A DNA stretch of 47,473 nt from the NCBI GenBank assembly GCA_963204815.1, contig CAUJHQ010000006.1:1-47473 (forward strand), written 5' to 3'. The notes beneath the pieces were generated by a model. That model saw nothing but the letters and a program-made list of their open reading frames with translations. It searched no databases and had not been told where the DNA came from. Source of the DNA: Pseudomonadota bacterium. GTDB taxonomy: Bacteria > Pseudomonadota > Gammaproteobacteria > Burkholderiales > Burkholderiaceae_C. The position numbers and the translations under genes are program-made. Shown here piece by piece: positions 34,381 to 42,497 of the stretch (position 1 is its first letter; every line of letters starts with the position of its first letter).

Positions 34381-34727
34381 CGTTCCTCCCAGGTCAGTTG
34401 TTCGGCGCCGAGGCCCAGGCGGCGCAGGCGCTCGCGCAGGCGCGGCCATTCGTCGTGCAGGAAGCGGCGGCGCTCGGCCTCCTTCAGCCGCGCACGGGCG
34501 CCCGGCAACACGAAGTGACCGAGCCCGCGCCGCACCTCCAGCAGGCCGGCGTCGGCCAGCGCCTGCAGCGCCCGGTTCACGGTCAGCGGGTTGAGCAGGT
34601 GGCGGCCGGCGAGGGCGCGCACCGAGGGCATCGGTTCGCCTTCGGCGGGTTCGCCTTCCAGCAGGCCGGCGGCCAGCAGGTCCGCCAGTTGCTGGTAGAT
34701 CGGCAGCTTGTCGTCCCAGGTGGGCAT
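34377..34727 (-). CDS. GntR-family regulator, YtrA subfamily
   Basis: 116 residues, the short form typical of YtrA: a GntR winged helix (about 5-75; PIYQQLADLLAAGLLEGE, and LLNPLTVNRALQALADAGLL) followed by a short helical tail for dimerisation. I chose ATG 34727 (MPTWDDKLPIYQQ); an upstream in-frame ATG would lie within the likely promoter. It probably represses its own operon with the ATPase and permease, and is relieved by an inducer or cell-envelope stress. An imperfect inverted repeat in front of the gene (34741-34762) fits an operator. Confidence 0.92.
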   Translation of the reverse strand: MPTWDDKLPIYQQLADLLAAGLLEGEPAEGEPMPSVRALAGRHLLNPLTVNRALQALADAGLLEVRRGLGHFVLPGARARLKEAERRRFLHDEWPRLRERLRRLGLGAEQLTWEER

Positions 34728-34740
34728 GGTGCGGCGCCGG

Positions 34741-34762
34741 GTGTGTTGCTGAGGTAGCACAC
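34741..34762 (-). promoter_or_regulatory. Candidate YtrA operator overlapping the -10 region
   Basis: The 22-base imperfect repeat has GTGTG at 34741-34745 and CACAC-type symmetry at 34758-34762 around a GAGG centre. On the minus strand a TATGGT -10-like box sits at its upstream edge, so a bound dimer would block transcription. YtrA-type operators are long symmetric sites with GTGT/ACAC ends. The assignment is inferred. Confidence 0.45.
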
Positions 34763-34836
34763 CATAACGGCGACCCGCCGGCGGCGCCTGCCCGGTGCGA
34801 CAGGCTGCAGCCGCAGCCGACGAACGGCAGCGCGCG

Positions 34837-35238
34837 TCAGCCCGGCCGGCGGGCGACGAAGTCGATCTCGACGAGCGCGCCGCGCGCCAGCCCGCTCACG
34901 CCCACGCAGGTGCGTGCCGGGCGGCGGCCGGCCGGGAAGTGGCTGGCGTAGGCGGCGTTCATGGCCGTGTAGTCGCGGTCGAAGTGGAGCAGGAACACGC
35001 GCGCCTGCAGCACGTGTTCGAGCCCGAGGCCGATGCCTTCGAGCACGCGCTCCAGGTTGGCGAACACCTGGTGCGTCTGCGCCTCGATGCCTTCGGGGTA
35101 GGGCGAGTCGTTGGCGGTGCCGGTAAACGGCATCTGCCCGGTGACGAAGACCCAGCCGTCCTGCTCGACCGCGTGGCTGAACGGCGCCACCGGGTCGGGC
35201 GCGCCGCTGATCATGTGGAACACAGGTTCGGCGCTCAA
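34837..35238 (-). CDS. RidA-family protein (enamine/imine deaminase-like)
   Basis: 133 residues if started at the TTG at 35238, giving (M)SAEPVFHMISGAPDPVAPFS. RidA relatives typically have a few residues before such a VFH..GAP..VAPFSHAV block. The TTG overlaps the TGA of the alcohol dehydrogenase as TTGA. A later ATG (35214) would cut this block. VTGQMP near 30, and the Arg in RPARTC near 110 that contacts the substrate carboxylate in RidA, are present. RidA proteins remove reactive enamine/imine intermediates; some relatives have other roles. It is co-transcribed with the Fe-dependent dehydrogenase upstream. Confidence 0.85.
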   Translation of the reverse strand: MSAEPVFHMISGAPDPVAPFSHAVEQDGWVFVTGQMPFTGTANDSPYPEGIEAQTHQVFANLERVLEGIGLGLEHVLQARVFLLHFDRDYTAMNAAYASHFPAGRRPARTCVGVSGLARGALVEIDFVARRPG

Positions 35239-36383
35239 AGCGAGGCTTCCAGGATCTCCCGGTAGTCGTCGCGGCTGGCGATGCGCGGGTTGGTCTTGTG
35301 GCAGTGGTCGGCCAGCGCGCCGTCGGTGATGCGGTCGAACAGGTCGCGCGTGACGCCCATCGCGGCCAGGCCGCTGGGCAGGCCCAGGCGGGCGTTCATC
35401 TCGCGCAGTGCCTCGGCCACTTCGGTGCCGCGCGCATCGCAGCCGGACAGGCCGATGACCCGCGCCATGCGCTCGAGCCGGCGCTCCTTGGCCATGCTCT
35501 CGGCGCTGGCGTTGAAGCGCACCACCGCGGGCAGGAACATCGCGTTCAGCGTGCCGTGGTGCAGCTTCGGGTTCACGCCGCCCAGGCTGTGCGACAGCGA
35601 ATGCACGCAGCCCAGGCCCTTCTGGAAGGCCATCGCGCCCTGCATGCTGGCGCTCATCATGTTCCAGCGCGCCTCGCGGTCGTGGCCGTTCTTCGTCGCG
35701 CGCACGATGTGCGCCCAGCCGCGTTCCAGGCCGTCGAGCGCGATGCCGTCGGCCGGCGGGTTGACCGCCGGCGCCATGAAGGTCTCCATGCAGTGCGCGA
35801 TGGCGTCCATGCCGGTGGCGGCGGTCAGCAGCGGCGGCAGCGCCAGCGTGAGGTCGGGGTCGAGGATCGCCGTCTTCGGCACCAGGTGCCAGCGGTGGAA
35901 GCCGAGCTTGCGGCCATCGTCGACGATGACGATGGCGCCACGCGCGACCTCGCTGCCGGTGCCGGCGGTGGTGGGCACGGCGATCAGCGGCGCCACGCGC
36001 TCGGTGATCTTCGGGCTGCCGCCTTCGATGGTGGCGTAGGTCTTCAGCGGGCCTTCGTGGGTGGCGGCGATGGCGACGCCCTTGGCGAGGTCGATGCTGG
36101 ACCCGCCGCCCACCGCGACCAGGCCGTCGCAGTGCTCGGCCCAGTAGACGGCGGTGGCGGCGCGGATGGCGGCTTCGGTCGGGTTGGACGGCGTGCCGTC
36201 GAACACGGCGTGCGGCAGCGCGCCGAGCGCGTCCAGCGCCGGTTGCAGCACGCCGGCGGCGCGCACGCCGGCGTCGGTGACGACGAGCGGGCGCTTGATG
36301 CCGGCACGGGCGCACTCTTCGGCGAGCAGCCGGATCGCGCCGTGGTCGATTTCGATCTGGGTGAGGTAGAGGATGCGGGCCAT
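35235..36383 (-). CDS. Iron-containing alcohol dehydrogenase
   Basis: 382 residues, the usual length for group III (iron-dependent) dehydrogenases. The NAD(P)-binding VAVGGGSSIDLAKGVA is near 89-104, and PTTAGTGSEVARGAI near 137. The metal ligands are recognisable in TGMDAIAHCMETF (Asp and His, near 190), CVHSLSHSLGG (His, near 258) and LHHGTLNA (His, near 276). It interconverts an alcohol and an aldehyde or ketone in the cytoplasm. The substrate cannot be told; 4-hydroxybutyrate and propanediol dehydrogenases belong to the same family. It is separated by only nine bases from the divergent esterase start and is coupled to the RidA gene. Confidence 0.9.
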   Translation of the reverse strand: MARILYLTQIEIDHGAIRLLAEECARAGIKRPLVVTDAGVRAAGVLQPALDALGALPHAVFDGTPSNPTEAAIRAATAVYWAEHCDGLVAVGGGSSIDLAKGVAIAATHEGPLKTYATIEGGSPKITERVAPLIAVPTTAGTGSEVARGAIVIVDDGRKLGFHRWHLVPKTAILDPDLTLALPPLLTAATGMDAIAHCMETFMAPAVNPPADGIALDGLERGWAHIVRATKNGHDREARWNMMSASMQGAMAFQKGLGCVHSLSHSLGGVNPKLHHGTLNAMFLPAVVRFNASAESMAKERRLERMARVIGLSGCDARGTEVAEALREMNARLGLPSGLAAMGVTRDLFDRITDGALADHCHKTNPRIASRDDYREILEASL

Positions 36384-36392
36384 GGCGCCAGT

Positions 36393-37364
36393 ATGCTTGC
36401 GGCGCCGCACGATGCCGATCCCGATTTGACCCGACACCTGCTCACCCCCGCGATGGCCGGGCTGCTGGAACGCATCCAGCGCGCGAAGCGCCCGCCGTTC
36501 CACACGATGTCGCCGCAGGCGGCGCGCGCCGCCTACGAGCTGGCGGCGGAGGTGCTGGAGCCGCCGCGCGCGCCGCTCGCCCGCGTCGACGAGCTGACCG
36601 TCCCCGCCGCCGACGGCACGCCGCTGCGCGCGCGCCTGTACGCCCATTCGCGCGCCGCGCTGCCGGTGCTGCTGTACCTGCACGGCGGCGGCTTCACGGT
36701 GGGCAGCCTGGAAACGCACGACAGCCTGTGCCGGCAGCTCGCGCAACGCAGCGGCGGCGCGGTGCTGGCGCTGGACTACCGCCTCGCGCCGGAACACCGC
36801 TTCCCCGTGGCCGTGGACGACGCCTGGGCAGCGCTGCAGTGGCTGGCCGCGAACGCGGCGACGCTGGGACTCGACGGCAAGCGGCTGGCGGTCGGCGGCG
36901 ACAGCGCCGGCGGCACGCTGGCGGCGGTGTGCGCGCTGCAGGCGCGCGACGCCGGCCTGCCGCTGTCGCTGCAACTGCTGATCACGCCCGGCACGACGGC
37001 GCACGCCGACACGCCTTCGCACAAGATGTTCGCCGAGGGCTTCCTGCTCGACAGCGCCACCGTCGGCTGGTTCTTCGACCAGTACATCGACGAAGACCAG
37101 CGCCGCGACTGGCGCTTCGCGCCGCTGGGGGCCGACGACCTGGACGGCGCCGCGCCGGCCTGCATCATCCTCGCCGAGTGCGACCCGGTGGTCGACGAAG
37201 GCATCGCCTACGCCGACCGCCTGCGCGCTGCCGGCGTGCCGGTGGCGCTGGAGCTGTACCGCGGCGTGACGCACGACTTCATCAAGATGAGCCGCATGTT
37301 GAAAGTGGGCAGCGCCGCCCAGCAGGCCGCTGCCGATGCCCTGAAGGAGGCCTGGTCCCGATGA
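36393..37364 (+). CDS. Alpha/beta hydrolase, hormone-sensitive-lipase type esterase
   Basis: 323 residues from ATG 36393. The HSL oxyanion motif HGGGFTVGSLETHD (97-110) and the nucleophile motif GGDSAGGTLAA with Ser171 are intact. The acid is in ECDPVVDEG near 270 and the His in GVTHDF near 297. It hydrolyses short acyl esters. The start is uncertain: TATGCT at the chosen ATG looks like a -10 box, in which case ATG 36453 (MAGLLERIQ) may be used, but neither has a good ribosome site. Its stop overlaps the next gene as ATGA, linking it to the thioesterase-acetyltransferase fusion. Confidence 0.88.
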   Translation: MLAAPHDADPDLTRHLLTPAMAGLLERIQRAKRPPFHTMSPQAARAAYELAAEVLEPPRAPLARVDELTVPAADGTPLRARLYAHSRAALPVLLYLHGGGFTVGSLETHDSLCRQLAQRSGGAVLALDYRLAPEHRFPVAVDDAWAALQWLAANAATLGLDGKRLAVGGDSAGGTLAAVCALQARDAGLPLSLQLLITPGTTAHADTPSHKMFAEGFLLDSATVGWFFDQYIDEDQRRDWRFAPLGADDLDGAAPACIILAECDPVVDEGIAYADRLRAAGVPVALELYRGVTHDFIKMSRMLKVGSAAQQAAADALKEAWSR

Positions 37365-38218
37365 AACGCAGCGATTTCCGATTCCTCGACCGCCTGCGCG
37401 TGCGCTGGGCCGAGGTCGACATGCAGAAGATCGTCTTCAACGGCCACTACCTGATGTACTTCGACACCGCGGTCGCCGGCTACTGGCGCGCGATGGCGAT
37501 GCCCTACCACGAGACCATGCACGCGGTGGCCGGCGATTTCTACGTGCGCAAGGCCACGGTCGAGTACCTGGGCTCGGCGCGCTACGACGACCTCTGCGAG
37601 GTCGGCATCCGCTGCGACCGCATCGGCAAGAGCTCGATGTCCATCGTGTGCGCGCTGTTCCGTGGCGAGAAGGTGCTGGTGCACGGCGAACTGCTCTACG
37701 TGTTCGCCGACCCGGCCACGCAGACCAGCAAGCCGGTGCCGACCGAACTGCGCGACTGGTTCACCGCCTTCGAGGCCGGCGAGCCGATGGTGCGCGTGAA
37801 GGTCGGCCACTGGGGGTCGCTGGGCTCTGCGGCGCGCGCCATCCGCCGCGCTGTGTTCACCGACGAGCAGGGCATCGCGGCCGAGCTCGACGAGGACGGC
37901 GCCGACGCCGGCGCGCTGCACGCGCTGGCGATCAACCGCCTGGGCGTGCCGCTGGCCACCGGCCGGCTGCTCGCGCAGGCCGATGGCCCGCCGAAGATCG
38001 GCCGCATGGCGGTGATCGCGTCGATGCGCGGCACCGGCGTCGGCGGCCAGGTGCTGCAGTCGCTGCTCACGGCGGCGAAGTCGCGCGGTGACGCCGCCGT
38101 GGTGCTGAACGCGCAGGCGAGCGCCGTGCCGTTCTACCGGCGCCACGGCTTCACGGCCGACGGCGACCCGTTCGAGGAAGCCGGCATCGCGCACCAGGCG
38201 ATGCGCCTCGGCTTCTAG
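37361..38218 (+). CDS. Fusion of a YbgC/FadM-like acyl-CoA thioesterase and a GNAT acetyltransferase
   Basis: 285 residues in two domains. Residues about 8-130 form a hotdog thioesterase with RWAEVDMQKIVFNGHYLMYF, the region that carries the catalytic Asp and His in YbgC/4-hydroxybenzoyl-CoA thioesterases. Residues about 143-285 form a GNAT domain (ElaA/YjcF-like) with the acetyl-CoA loop VIASMRGTGVGGQVLQSLL near 224 and the tail AVPFYRRHGFTADGDPFEEA. The fusion is read in one frame with no break. It may hydrolyse an acyl-CoA and acetylate a small molecule or protein; the substrates are unknown. It overlaps the esterase gene by ATGA and meets the convergent DUF4936 gene tail to tail, sharing the four bases CTAG. 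Confidence 0.9.
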   Translation: MKRSDFRFLDRLRVRWAEVDMQKIVFNGHYLMYFDTAVAGYWRAMAMPYHETMHAVAGDFYVRKATVEYLGSARYDDLCEVGIRCDRIGKSSMSIVCALFRGEKVLVHGELLYVFADPATQTSKPVPTELRDWFTAFEAGEPMVRVKVGHWGSLGSAARAIRRAVFTDEQGIAAELDEDGADAGALHALAINRLGVPLATGRLLAQADGPPKIGRMAVIASMRGTGVGGQVLQSLLTAAKSRGDAAVVLNAQASAVPFYRRHGFTADGDPFEEAGIAHQAMRLGF

Positions 38219-38502
38219 CCGTCGATCGCCTCGAAGACCTCGACGTGGCGCGCGCCGCGGCGCCCGCGCGCGCTGGCGGCTGCGGCGCCGGCCTCGATGG
38301 CGGCCAGGTCGTGGCCGGGCGCGAAGGCGTAGACCTCCATCAGCGTGACCTGGCCGTCGGTGTCGCCAGGGCGGCGCAGGCATTCGGCCGCGAGCCCCGG
38401 GTGGGCGGCGACGAGCGCACGCTGCGCCGCCAGCACCGCCACCCGCACCGCGCCGACGTCGTCGGCACCGACCCGGTAGTACACGTAGTGGCGCAGGCTC
38501 AA
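38215..38502 (-). CDS. DUF4936-family protein
   Basis: 95 residues from a TTG start at 38502 that overlaps the ygfZ TGA as TTGA. The translation (M)SLRHYVYYRVGADDVGAV... ending in RHVEVFEAIDG matches the small DUF4936 proteins found next to ygfZ in Burkholderiales. No ATG is available in the right place, so the TTG is supported by both family length and coupling. The fold is probably a small alpha/beta domain with an antibiotic-monooxygenase-like look (YYRV at the start, MEVYAF in the middle). Function is unknown. Its last four bases overlap the convergent fusion gene. Confidence 0.82.
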   Translation of the reverse strand: MSLRHYVYYRVGADDVGAVRVAVLAAQRALVAAHPGLAAECLRRPGDTDGQVTLMEVYAFAPGHDLAAIEAGAAAASARGRRGARHVEVFEAIDG

Positions 38503-39407
38503 GCGTCGGCCGGCAACGCGTAGGGCAGGGCCTGCGGCACAAGGCGCGGGCCGTCGGGCGCGCCCAGGTGCAACGGTGCCTGCGCGTACGCGATCTTCGT
38601 TTCGGCCAGCAGCGCGAAGCGGCCGCCTGGCGCCGGCGCGGCCGCGGCCACCAGGCCGGCCGGCTGGGTGGGGTCGTCCTCGGCGAAGAGCTCCTGGCCC
38701 GGCGTGGCAGCGCCAACGCTCTCGAACAGGAAGGCGCGCCGCTTCAGCGTGCCGCGGTACTGGCTGCGCGCCACCACCTCCTGGCCCGGATAGCAGCCCT
38801 TCTGGAAGTTGACGCCGCCGACGAGTTCGAGGTTCACCATCTGCGGCACGAACTGCTCGACGGTGGCGGCCACGATGCGCGTCACGCCGCTCTGCACCTC
38901 GAGCCAGCGCCAGGTGTCGGCCGCCAGTTCGGGCAGCGCGGGCGGCGCCGCGCCGGCCCACAGCGCCCGCGCCACGCCGGCGCCATCGGGCAGGCGGATC
39001 AGGTCGCCTTCGGCCGACGCCACGTGGCTCCACGGCGCAGCCCCTGCGCGCGCAGCGGCCGCGCCGGCCAGCCCGAACAGCGGCACCTCGGCGGACGCGT
39101 CGCTCAGCTTGCACTTGGCGCGCAGCACGAACATCGACAGGCGCTTCAGCGTCTGCGGCAGCAGGTCGGCGCTGCAGGCGAGCAGCAGTTCCTGCGGCCC
39201 GCGTGCCCAGACGACGAAGCTGGCGAGCAGCCGGCCCTTCGCCGAGCAGTAGCCCGCCAGGCGCGCCTGGCCCGGCACCAGGTGCTGCACGTCCTGCGTG
39301 AGCTGGCCGTGCAGGAAGTTGCGGACGTCTTCGCCGACGGCGCGGATCACGCCCCAGTCGGCGAGGCGCAGCGCGCCTTCGGGCGCGGCAAGGGTGGGGT
39401 GGGTCAT
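38499..39407 (-). CDS. ygfZ: Folate-binding protein YgfZ
   Basis: 302 residues of the GcvT-like fold. The diagnostic C-terminal motif FQKGCYPGQEVVARSQYRG (about 202-220) is intact, with the conserved Cys and the Gly-Gln-Glu. The N-terminal FLHGQLTQDV near 31 is also typical. YgfZ uses tetrahydrofolate and supports the maintenance or repair of certain iron-sulfur enzymes such as MiaB. It is divergent from mltG with only 23 bases between the starts, and coupled to DUF4936 by a TTGA overlap. This arrangement is common in Burkholderiales. Confidence 0.95.
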   Translation of the reverse strand: MTHPTLAAPEGALRLADWGVIRAVGEDVRNFLHGQLTQDVQHLVPGQARLAGYCSAKGRLLASFVVWARGPQELLLACSADLLPQTLKRLSMFVLRAKCKLSDASAEVPLFGLAGAAAARAGAAPWSHVASAEGDLIRLPDGAGVARALWAGAAPPALPELAADTWRWLEVQSGVTRIVAATVEQFVPQMVNLELVGGVNFQKGCYPGQEVVARSQYRGTLKRRAFLFESVGAATPGQELFAEDDPTQPAGLVAAAAPAPGGRFALLAETKIAYAQAPLHLGAPDGPRLVPQALPYALPADA

Positions 39408-39430
39408 GGCCGGAATTATCATCGCCGCCC

Positions 39431-40456
39431 ATGGTTCGGAAGGCGAAGGGGACTCGGTTTCGAAACGGCCTGCTTCTGCTGCTGGGCCTGCTGCTGCTGG
39501 GCGCGTCGGCGCTGGCCGCCGCGGCGTGGTGGTGGCTGCAGCAGCCGCTGCCGCTGACGGCGCCGGCAGTCGAGTTGTCCATCGAGGCCGGCACCACGCC
39601 GCGCGAAGTGGCACAAGGCTGGGTCGATGCCGGCGTGCAGACCGACGCACGGCTGCTGTACGAATGGTTCCGCTGGTCCGGCCAGGCGCGGCGCATCCGC
39701 GCGGGCAGCTATGCGGTGGAAACCGGCGTGACGCCGCGCCAGCTGCTCGACAAGATCGTGCAGGGCGACGAACAGCTTGAGTCGGTGCGCCTCATCGAAG
39801 GCTGGACGCTGCGCCAGTTCCGCGCCGAACTGGCGAAGGCGCCGCGCCTGAAGCCCGCCACCGCGCAGCTGAGCGAAGCCGAACTGATGGCCGCGCTGGG
39901 TGCGCCCGGCGTGGGCGGCGAAGGGCGCTTCTTTCCGGACACCTACCGCTACAGCCGCGGCGTCAGCGACCTGCAGGTGCTGAAGCGCGCGCACCAGGCG
40001 ATGCAGCGGCGGCTCGACAGCGCCTGGGCCGAGCGTGCCGCCGACACACCGCTGAAGTCCGCCGAGCAGGCCTTGATCCTGGCCTCCATCGTCGAGAAGG
40101 AAACCGGCCTGCCGGCCGATCGCGGGCTCGTCGCCGGCGTGTTCGTGAACCGGCTGCGCATCGGCATGCCGCTGCAGACCGACCCGACGGTGATCTACGG
40201 CCTGGGCGAAGCCTTCGACGGCAACCTGCGCAAGCGCGACCTGCTGGCCGACACGCCCTACAACACCTACACGCGCGCCGGCCTGCCGCCGACGCCGATC
40301 GCGATGCCGGGCCTGGCCTCGCTGCGCGCCGCGGTGGCGCCGCAGCCGACGAAGGCGCTCTACTTCGTCGCCCGCGGCGACGGCAGCAGCGTCTTCAGCG
40401 AAACGCTCGCCGACCATAATCGCGCCGTGAACCAGTACCAGCGCGGCGCGCGATGA
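39431..40456 (+). CDS. mltG: Endolytic murein transglycosylase MltG
   Basis: 341 residues. One membrane helix (about 12-34) anchors it in the inner membrane with the catalytic part in the periplasm. A LysM-like region (about 48-115) is followed by the YceG catalytic domain with the essential Glu222 in ASIVEKETG, and [12 protein letters not shown] near 254. It cuts nascent glycan strands and so helps set their length. The gene starts an operon with tmk, holB, pilZ, tatD and the ankyrin gene. A TATCAT -10-like box at 39417-39422 is so close to the ATG that the message may have little or no leader. The end overlaps tmk as ATGA. Confidence 0.95.
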   Translation: MVRKAKGTRFRNGLLLLLGLLLLGASALAAAAWWWLQQPLPLTAPAVELSIEAGTTPREVAQGWVDAGVQTDARLLYEWFRWSGQARRIRAGSYAVETGVTPRQLLDKIVQGDEQLESVRLIEGWTLRQFRAELAKAPRLKPATAQLSEAELMAALGAPGVGGEGRFFPDTYRYSRGVSDLQVLKRAHQAMQRRLDSAWAERAADTPLKSAEQALILASIVEKETGLPADRGLVAGVFVNRLRIGMPLQTDPTVIYGLGEAFDGNLRKRDLLADTPYNTYTRAGLPPTPIAMPGLASLRAAVAPQPTKALYFVARGDGSSVFSETLADHNRAVNQYQRGAR

Positions 40457-41067
40457 GCGGCCGCTTCGTCACCTTCGAAGGCATCGACGGCGCCGGCAAG
40501 AGCTCGCACATCGAGGCGCTGGCCGCCTGGCTGCGCGCCCGCGGCCACGCCGTGCTGGTGACGCGCGAGCCCGGCGGCACCGCGCTCGCCGAGCAGTTGC
40601 GCGAACTGGTGCTGCACGCCCCGATGGACGCGCTCACCGAGGCGCTGCTCGTCTTCGCGGCGCGCCGCGACCACCTGGTGACGCAGATCGAGCCGGCGCT
40701 GGCGCGCGGCGACACCGTGCTCTGCGACCGCTTCACCGACGCCACCTTCGCCTACCAGGGCGGTGGCCGCGGCTTCGACGCCGGCGTGCTGGCGCAACTG
40801 GAAGCCTGGGTGCAGCAGGGGCGGCAGCCCGACCTCACGCTGTGGTTCGACCTGCCCGCCGCAATGGCCGCCGAACGCCGCGCCGCGGTGCGCGCGCCCG
40901 ACCGCTTCGAGCGCCAGGACGCAGCCTTCTTCGACCGCGTGCGCGCCGGCTACGCAGGCCGCGCCGAGGCCGACCCGCGCCGCTTCGCCGTGGTCGACGC
41001 GACGCCCGCGCCCGCGGCCGTCTGGGCACAGCTGCTCGCCGCCGTGGAATCACGCGCGTGGTGGTAG
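40453..41067 (+). CDS. tmk: Thymidylate kinase
   Basis: 204 residues. The P-loop [14 protein letters not shown] (8-21, Lys16) and the dTMP-site motif [19 protein letters not shown] near 36 are standard. The [16 protein letters not shown] segment near 96 holds the Asp-Arg pair, and a LID arginine cluster lies in [20 protein letters not shown] near 137-156. It phosphorylates dTMP to dTDP. Its start overlaps the mltG stop as ATGA, and its last ten bases overlap the start of holB. Length matches other bacterial enzymes (about 205-213). Confidence 0.97.
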   Translation: MSGRFVTFEGIDGAGKSSHIEALAAWLRARGHAVLVTREPGGTALAEQLRELVLHAPMDALTEALLVFAARRDHLVTQIEPALARGDTVLCDRFTDATFAYQGGGRGFDAGVLAQLEAWVQQGRQPDLTLWFDLPAAMAAERRAAVRAPDRFERQDAAFFDRVRAGYAGRAEADPRRFAVVDATPAPAAVWAQLLAAVESRAWW

Positions 41068-42062
41068 GCCCCGACGGCACACTGCCGCTGCCCTGGCTGG
41101 CCGCGCCGCTGGCCGAGGTGCTCGGGCAGCAGCGCGGCCATTCGCTGCTGCTGCACGGTGCATCCGGTGTCGGCACGCTGCCGTTCGGACTCACGCTGGC
41201 GCAAGCCTGGCTGTGCGAAGGGTCGGGGCCGCGCCGCCCCTGCGGCCACTGCGGCAGTTGCCACCTCGTGCAATCGCACCTTCACCCCGACCTCTTCGTG
41301 CTGCTGCCCGAAACGCTGCGCCGCGCCCACGGCTGGCTGCTGGCCGACGACAAGCCCGAAGGCGACGACAAGAAGAAGCCGAGCAAGCAGATCCGCATCG
41401 TCGAGGTGCGGGCCGCCATCGACTGGTCGCACAAGACCTCGGCCCGGGGCCGCGGCAAGGTGCTGCTGATCCACCCCGCCGAGGCCATGAACCTGCAGTC
41501 CGCGAGCGCGCTGCTGAAGACGCTGGAAGAACCGCCGGCCGGCATGCGGATCGCGCTTGGCGTGTCCGACCCCGCACTGCTGCTGCCCACGGTGCGCAGC
41601 CGCTGCCAGCGCGTGGCGCTGCCGGCGCCGCCGGCCGCCGACGCGGTGCGCTGGCTCGAGGCACAGGGCCTGAACGACGCCGCCGTGCTGCTGGCCGCCG
41701 CCAGCGGCCGGCCGCTGGAAGCGTTGGTGCTGGCCGAGAACGGCATCGACGCGGCCCGCTGGTCGGCGCTGCCGCGCGCCATCGCGGACGGGCAGGGCGC
41801 GGCGCTGTCGGGCTGGCCGGTGCCCCGCGCGATCGACGCGATGCAGAAGCTCTGCCACGACGCGATGGCGATCGCAGTCGGCGGGCCGCCGCGCTACTTC
41901 CCGGCAGCGAGCCTGCCGCGCCGCGCCGATGCCGCGGCGCTGGTCGAATGGAGCAAGTCGCTCACGCGTGTCGCACGCCACGACGAGCACCCGTGGAACG
42001 AGGGACTTCTGCTCGAAGCGCTCGTCACGCAGGGACGGCGCGCCCTTACACTGCCGGCATGA
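41058..42062 (+). CDS. holB: DNA polymerase III subunit delta'
   Basis: 334 residues from GTG 41058, overlapping tmk by ten bases; GTG 41061 is a possible alternative. The zinc-binding cysteines are seen in [19 protein letters not shown] (about 55-73). The P-loop is degenerate: [12 protein letters not shown] lacks the lysine, as expected for delta', which does not hydrolyse [22 protein letters not shown] / [13 protein letters not shown] / LPTVRSRCQ series in the middle is the usual clamp-loader core with the Arg-finger SRC motif. A lysine-rich insertion ([15 protein letters not shown]) follows LLPETLRR. It is part of the clamp loader. Its stop overlaps the PilZ gene as ATGA. Confidence 0.95.
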   Translation: MVVGPDGTLPLPWLAAPLAEVLGQQRGHSLLLHGASGVGTLPFGLTLAQAWLCEGSGPRRPCGHCGSCHLVQSHLHPDLFVLLPETLRRAHGWLLADDKPEGDDKKKPSKQIRIVEVRAAIDWSHKTSARGRGKVLLIHPAEAMNLQSASALLKTLEEPPAGMRIALGVSDPALLLPTVRSRCQRVALPAPPAADAVRWLEAQGLNDAAVLLAAASGRPLEALVLAENGIDAARWSALPRAIADGQGAALSGWPVPRAIDAMQKLCHDAMAIAVGGPPRYFPAASLPRRADAAALVEWSKSLTRVARHDEHPWNEGLLLEALVTQGRRALTLPA

Positions 42063-42457
42063 ACGACCGCGCGCACACTCGACCGGGGGGCCTGGGGCCG
42101 GCCACGGCCGCGCCGGCCAGCCGCCCGAGCGTGATCCAGCTCGTGTTCCGCGAGAAGGGCGCGCTCTACGCCGCCTACATGCCCGTGCTCACCGAAGGCG
42201 GCCTGTTCGTGCCGACGCTGCGCGAATACAAGCTCGGCGAGGACATCTACCTGCTGCTCTCGCTGCCCGACGACCCGCAGCGCTACCCGGTGGCCGGCAA
42301 GGTGGTCTGGATCACGCCGGCCAACGCCTCCGGAGGCCGCACGCAGGGCGTCGGCGTGCGCTTCCCGAACGACGAGAAGACGCGCGGCCTGAAGATCAAG
42401 ATCGAGGAAATCCTGGGCACCTCGATCCAATCGGCCAAGCCGACGCAGACGCTCTGA
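42059..42457 (+). CDS. PilZ-domain protein
   Basis: 132 residues with a flexible Pro/Ala-rich N-terminus (1-22) followed by a PilZ fold. LTEGGLFVPT near 46 matches the second PilZ motif type found in Xanthomonas and Burkholderiales PilZ proteins. VAGKVVWITPANASGGRTQG near 80 and GVGVRF near 100 complete it. The arginine-rich c-di-GMP motif RxxxR is not seen upstream, as in the non-binding PilZ of type IV pili. By family and by its usual place between holB and tatD it probably supports type IV pilus assembly. The start overlaps holB as ATGA. Confidence 0.92.
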   Translation: MNDRAHTRPGGLGPATAAPASRPSVIQLVFREKGALYAAYMPVLTEGGLFVPTLREYKLGEDIYLLLSLPDDPQRYPVAGKVVWITPANASGGRTQGVGVRFPNDEKTRGLKIKIEEILGTSIQSAKPTQTL

Positions 42458-42497
42458 AGCGCGCCGCCGCCCCGCGCGGCCGGCGCAGCGCCTCCCG

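Noticed and set aside
41058..42062. Loss of the Walker A lysine in holB as a sign of a broken gene
   Set aside because: Delta' subunits do not hydrolyse ATP and commonly have degenerate P-loops; the rest of the protein is intact.
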